Made by a program: the position numbers and the translations under genes. The notes under the pieces were generated by a model. It was not told where the DNA came from. It did no database searches and was given only the letters and a program-made list of their open reading frames with translations. This document shows, piece by piece, positions 6,318 through 8,035 of a stretch of 8,035 nt of DNA; within the stretch, counting starts at the first letter, position 1; each line of letters starts with the position of its first letter. The DNA is from an uncultured Novosphingobium sp. (GTDB lineage: Bacteria > Pseudomonadota > Alphaproteobacteria > Sphingomonadales > Sphingomonadaceae). The DNA lies in the NCBI GenBank assembly GCA_937860195.1, contig CALMBN010000314.1, positions 1 through 8,035 on the forward strand, written 5' to 3'.

Positions 6318-7466
6318 TCAATCCACGAACTTCACCGGTGCAGGGCTGACGATGGTGACACCCCCGGCACGGGTCTCTCGTACTTCCAGCGCGCGCTCGT
6401 TAAGTCCGTCGGCGAAAAAGCGGAATGGTCCGTCAAGCCCAAGAAACCCGCCGCTATCGACCAGGCGGGCATAAGGGAATGGGGTGTTGGCTTTCCAGTC
6501 CCGGGCGATCCGGACGGTTAGCAGGACCGAATCATAGCCCATCGTGGCCTGCCGAAACGGGGCTTCGCCGAACCGGGTCTGATAGCTGCTGACGAACTGA
6601 CGGAACCGGGTGTCGGATACCGCCGCAAACCAGGCTCCGCGCAAGGACGCCGTAGTGCTGACTGCGGGATCGCCGCTCCACAGATCAGTTCCAATGATGC
6701 GCGGATTGCCAGGGCCGACACGAAGCCGGGTCGCAGCCTGTCCGGCGACGCGCGGTGCATCGGCGATCAATACGGCTTGAAAGCCGCCCTTGGCTTTGAG
6801 GCGCGCCGCCGCGCTCAGCACCGAATTGTTGCCGAGATCATAGCTGTCACTGGCAACCAGAGTCCCGCCAACCGCGGTTACTGCAGAATGGTACGCTGCG
6901 CCGACCCGCTTCCCGTAACCGCTCTTTGGTGCCAGCAAGGCGAACCGCGTGATTCCTTTTGTCCTGGCGAATTCCACCACCCGCAAGACCGAATTGTCCT
7001 GCGTTGTGCCCATCAAAAACACGTCGTCCGCTGCGACCTCAGGATCGCTGCTGTAAGCTATCAATGGCACCTTTGCACCGCGTGCGATGGAAGCGACGAC
7101 CACAACGTCTCCGCTCAGCAACGGACCGAGGATCAGCTTGTTGCCTTCCTGCAACGCTTTGCGGGCTGCGGGGGCGACCCCGCCATCCGTATCGTAAGTT
7201 GTGATCCGCAGATTCTGGGCGTTGGTATCAAGCACCGCCATGGTCGTGGCGTTGGCAATCGAGATCCCCAGTGCCGCATCAGGCCCTGACAGCGGCAGCA
7301 ACAGCGCGACCCGGTGGCGAGTCTGATCCTTGGGCAGGGCATCGCTCAGGCCGGGTTCGGGCAGGGTGCCGCCACTCGGGGCCTTGGGGATCACCTTGCA
7401 TCCGGCCAACAGGGCCACGGCTATCAGCAAACCCAGCCCGCGCCGGTTCGTTCGCGCTTCGATCAT
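6318..7466 (-). CDS. LpoA-like penicillin-binding protein activator, periplasmic-binding-fold lipoprotein
   Basis: A 382-residue lipoprotein. The N-terminus MIEARTNRRGLGLLIAVALLAGC ends in a clear lipobox (LAGC, Cys23); the residue after Cys is Lys rather than Asp, consistent with sorting to the outer membrane. After a Pro-rich linker (25-48) comes a type I periplasmic-binding fold: VALLLPLSGPDAALG (53-67), LILGPLLSGD (111-120), VPLIAYSSD (133-141), a GYGKR turn (183-187) and GYDSV (310-314). Enterobacterial LpoA uses this fold, plus an N-terminal TPR-like domain, to stimulate PBP1A. Here only the C-terminal-type domain is present. The role is inferred from the fold, the lipobox and divergence from rsmI, as in E. 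coli. A branched-chain amino acid binding protein is the alternative. The start at 7466 has a GGGAG site nine bases before; the frame continues upstream to 7742, but that part overlaps rsmI. Confidence 0.82.
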   Translation of the reverse strand: MIEARTNRRGLGLLIAVALLAGCKVIPKAPSGGTLPEPGLSDALPKDQTRHRVALLLPLSGPDAALGISIANATTMAVLDTNAQNLRITTYDTDGGVAPAARKALQEGNKLILGPLLSGDVVVVASIARGAKVPLIAYSSDPEVAADDVFLMGTTQDNSVLRVVEFARTKGITRFALLAPKSGYGKRVGAAYHSAVTAVGGTLVASDSYDLGNNSVLSAAARLKAKGGFQAVLIADAPRVAGQAATRLRVGPGNPRIIGTDLWSGDPAVSTTASLRGAWFAAVSDTRFRQFVSSYQTRFGEAPFRQATMGYDSVLLTVRIARDWKANTPFPYARLVDSGGFLGLDGPFRFFADGLNERALEVRETRAGGVTIVSPAPVKFVD

Positions 7467-7493
7467 CGCTTGTCGCTCCCGCACAGGCGGTCC

Positions 7494-8035
7494 ATGACTG
7501 TGCCGATGGATCAACCGCTTGCTCCCGGACTCTACATCGTCGCGACCCCGATTGGCAATCTGGCCGACCTCTCGGCGCGGGGTGCGGCGGTGCTGCGTGC
7601 CGTAGTTGCGGTGGCCTGTGAAGATACGCGCGTAACCGGCAAACTGTTGCATCACATCGGGGTCAAGAACAGGCTGATCCGCTATGACGATCATGCCAGC
7701 GTGGCGACGCGCGATCATGTGCTGGCACTGGCCGCGGAGCAACCGGTCGCACTGGTGAGCGACGCCGGAACTCCGCTGATTTCCGATCCGGGTTATCAGT
7801 TGGTGCGCAAGGCGCGGGAACTGGGGATAATCGTAACGTCGATACCAGGACCCAGCGCGGCAATTGTCGCACTTACCCTTGCCGGATTACCGAGCGACCG
7901 GTTCCTGTTCGCCGGGTTCCTGCCCAGCAAGGTCAAGGCGCGGAGCGATACCCTGGCCGAGCTGGCCGCGATCGACGCCATGCGCGCCAGCCGCGAACGG
8001 GGCGTGATCACGTTGATCTGTCCGCCCCAAACCAT
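7494..8035 (+). CDS. rsmI: 16S rRNA (cytidine(1402)-2'-O)-methyltransferase RsmI, 3' end outside window
   Basis: The first 180 codons are present, with no stop before the edge. RsmI uses S-adenosylmethionine to methylate the 2'-O of C1402 in 16S rRNA, near the P site. Visible signatures are LYIVATPIGNLAD (13-25), CEDTR (42-46), SDAGTPLISDPG (89-100), PGPSA (118-122) and FLFAGFLP (137-144), in the order and spacing of the tetrapyrrole-methylase-like RsmI family. The ATG at 7494 has AGGCGG three to four bases upstream, rather close; an in-frame ATG at 7506 is possible. Only 27 bp separate it from the divergent lipoprotein start, so promoters must lie partly within the opposite gene. The last 18 codons depart from the family: about ten extra residues (163-172) precede TLIC, and CPPQT stands where FYES-type residues are expected. 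Confidence 0.93.
   Translation, partial: MTVPMDQPLAPGLYIVATPIGNLADLSARGAAVLRAVVAVACEDTRVTGKLLHHIGVKNRLIRYDDHASVATRDHVLALAAEQPVALVSDAGTPLISDPGYQLVRKARELGIIVTSIPGPSAAIVALTLAGLPSDRFLFAGFLPSKVKARSDTLAELAAIDAMRASRERGVITLICPPQT

Noticed and set aside
5868..6521. 217-codon open frame on the plus strand across the parE 5' end and the lipoprotein 3' end
   Set aside because: Antisense to two well-supported genes, with no domain or ribosome binding site evidence.
7467..7742. N-terminal extension of the lipoprotein frame up to 7742
   Set aside because: It overlaps the conserved start of rsmI on the other strand, and the internal start at 7466 has a ribosome binding site and a proper lipoprotein signal.

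Overview
The window looks like chromosomal DNA of an alphaproteobacterium, most likely Sphingomonadales and probably Erythrobacteraceae. The evidence is a ParE of the 664-residue alphaproteobacterial type, high GC coding, and a dispersed inverted repeat that reads as LSLSK on one arm and FDKL on the other, which I recognise from sphingomonad genomes. The family-level placement is inference. No phage, transposase, CRISPR or RNA gene was seen, and there is no gene-free stretch over 300 bases.

Left part (1-3366, all minus strand). Transcription runs right to left. First comes a secreted DUF4139 protein (1981-3366), then a second and divergent DUF4139 paralogue (253-1863), then the first 50 codons of a MoxR-type AAA+ ATPase that leaves the window on the left. 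A 104-bp inverted repeat lies between the two DUF4139 genes and covers the 5' end of the second one. The 101 bases between 152 and 252 hold only the MoxR ribosome binding site.

Middle (3367-4223). A 97-bp divergent control region contains a 17-bp palindrome lying over plausible -10 elements of both directions, followed by a hairpin just before a small antibiotic-biosynthesis-monooxygenase (ABM) fold gene (3464-3760, plus). Next is a small exported protein of unknown function (3834-4223, plus). A strong hairpin separates this from the convergent parE.

Right part (4266-8035). On the minus strand a lipoprotein of the LpoA / periplasmic-binding type (6318-7466) is followed 57 bp later by parE (4266-6260), the topoisomerase IV ATPase subunit. 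Divergent from the lipoprotein, with only 27 bp between starts, is rsmI (7494 to the window end), a 16S rRNA 2'-O-methyltransferase. The rsmI/lpoA head-to-head pair is the same arrangement as in enterobacteria, which supports both calls.

Most of the right half is ordinary housekeeping. The least explained material is the tandem DUF4139 pair beside a MoxR ATPase, the repeat at the second gene's 5' end, the TonB-box-like motif in that gene's linker, and the compact divergent regulatory region at 3367-3463. I see no clearly new defence or mobile system.
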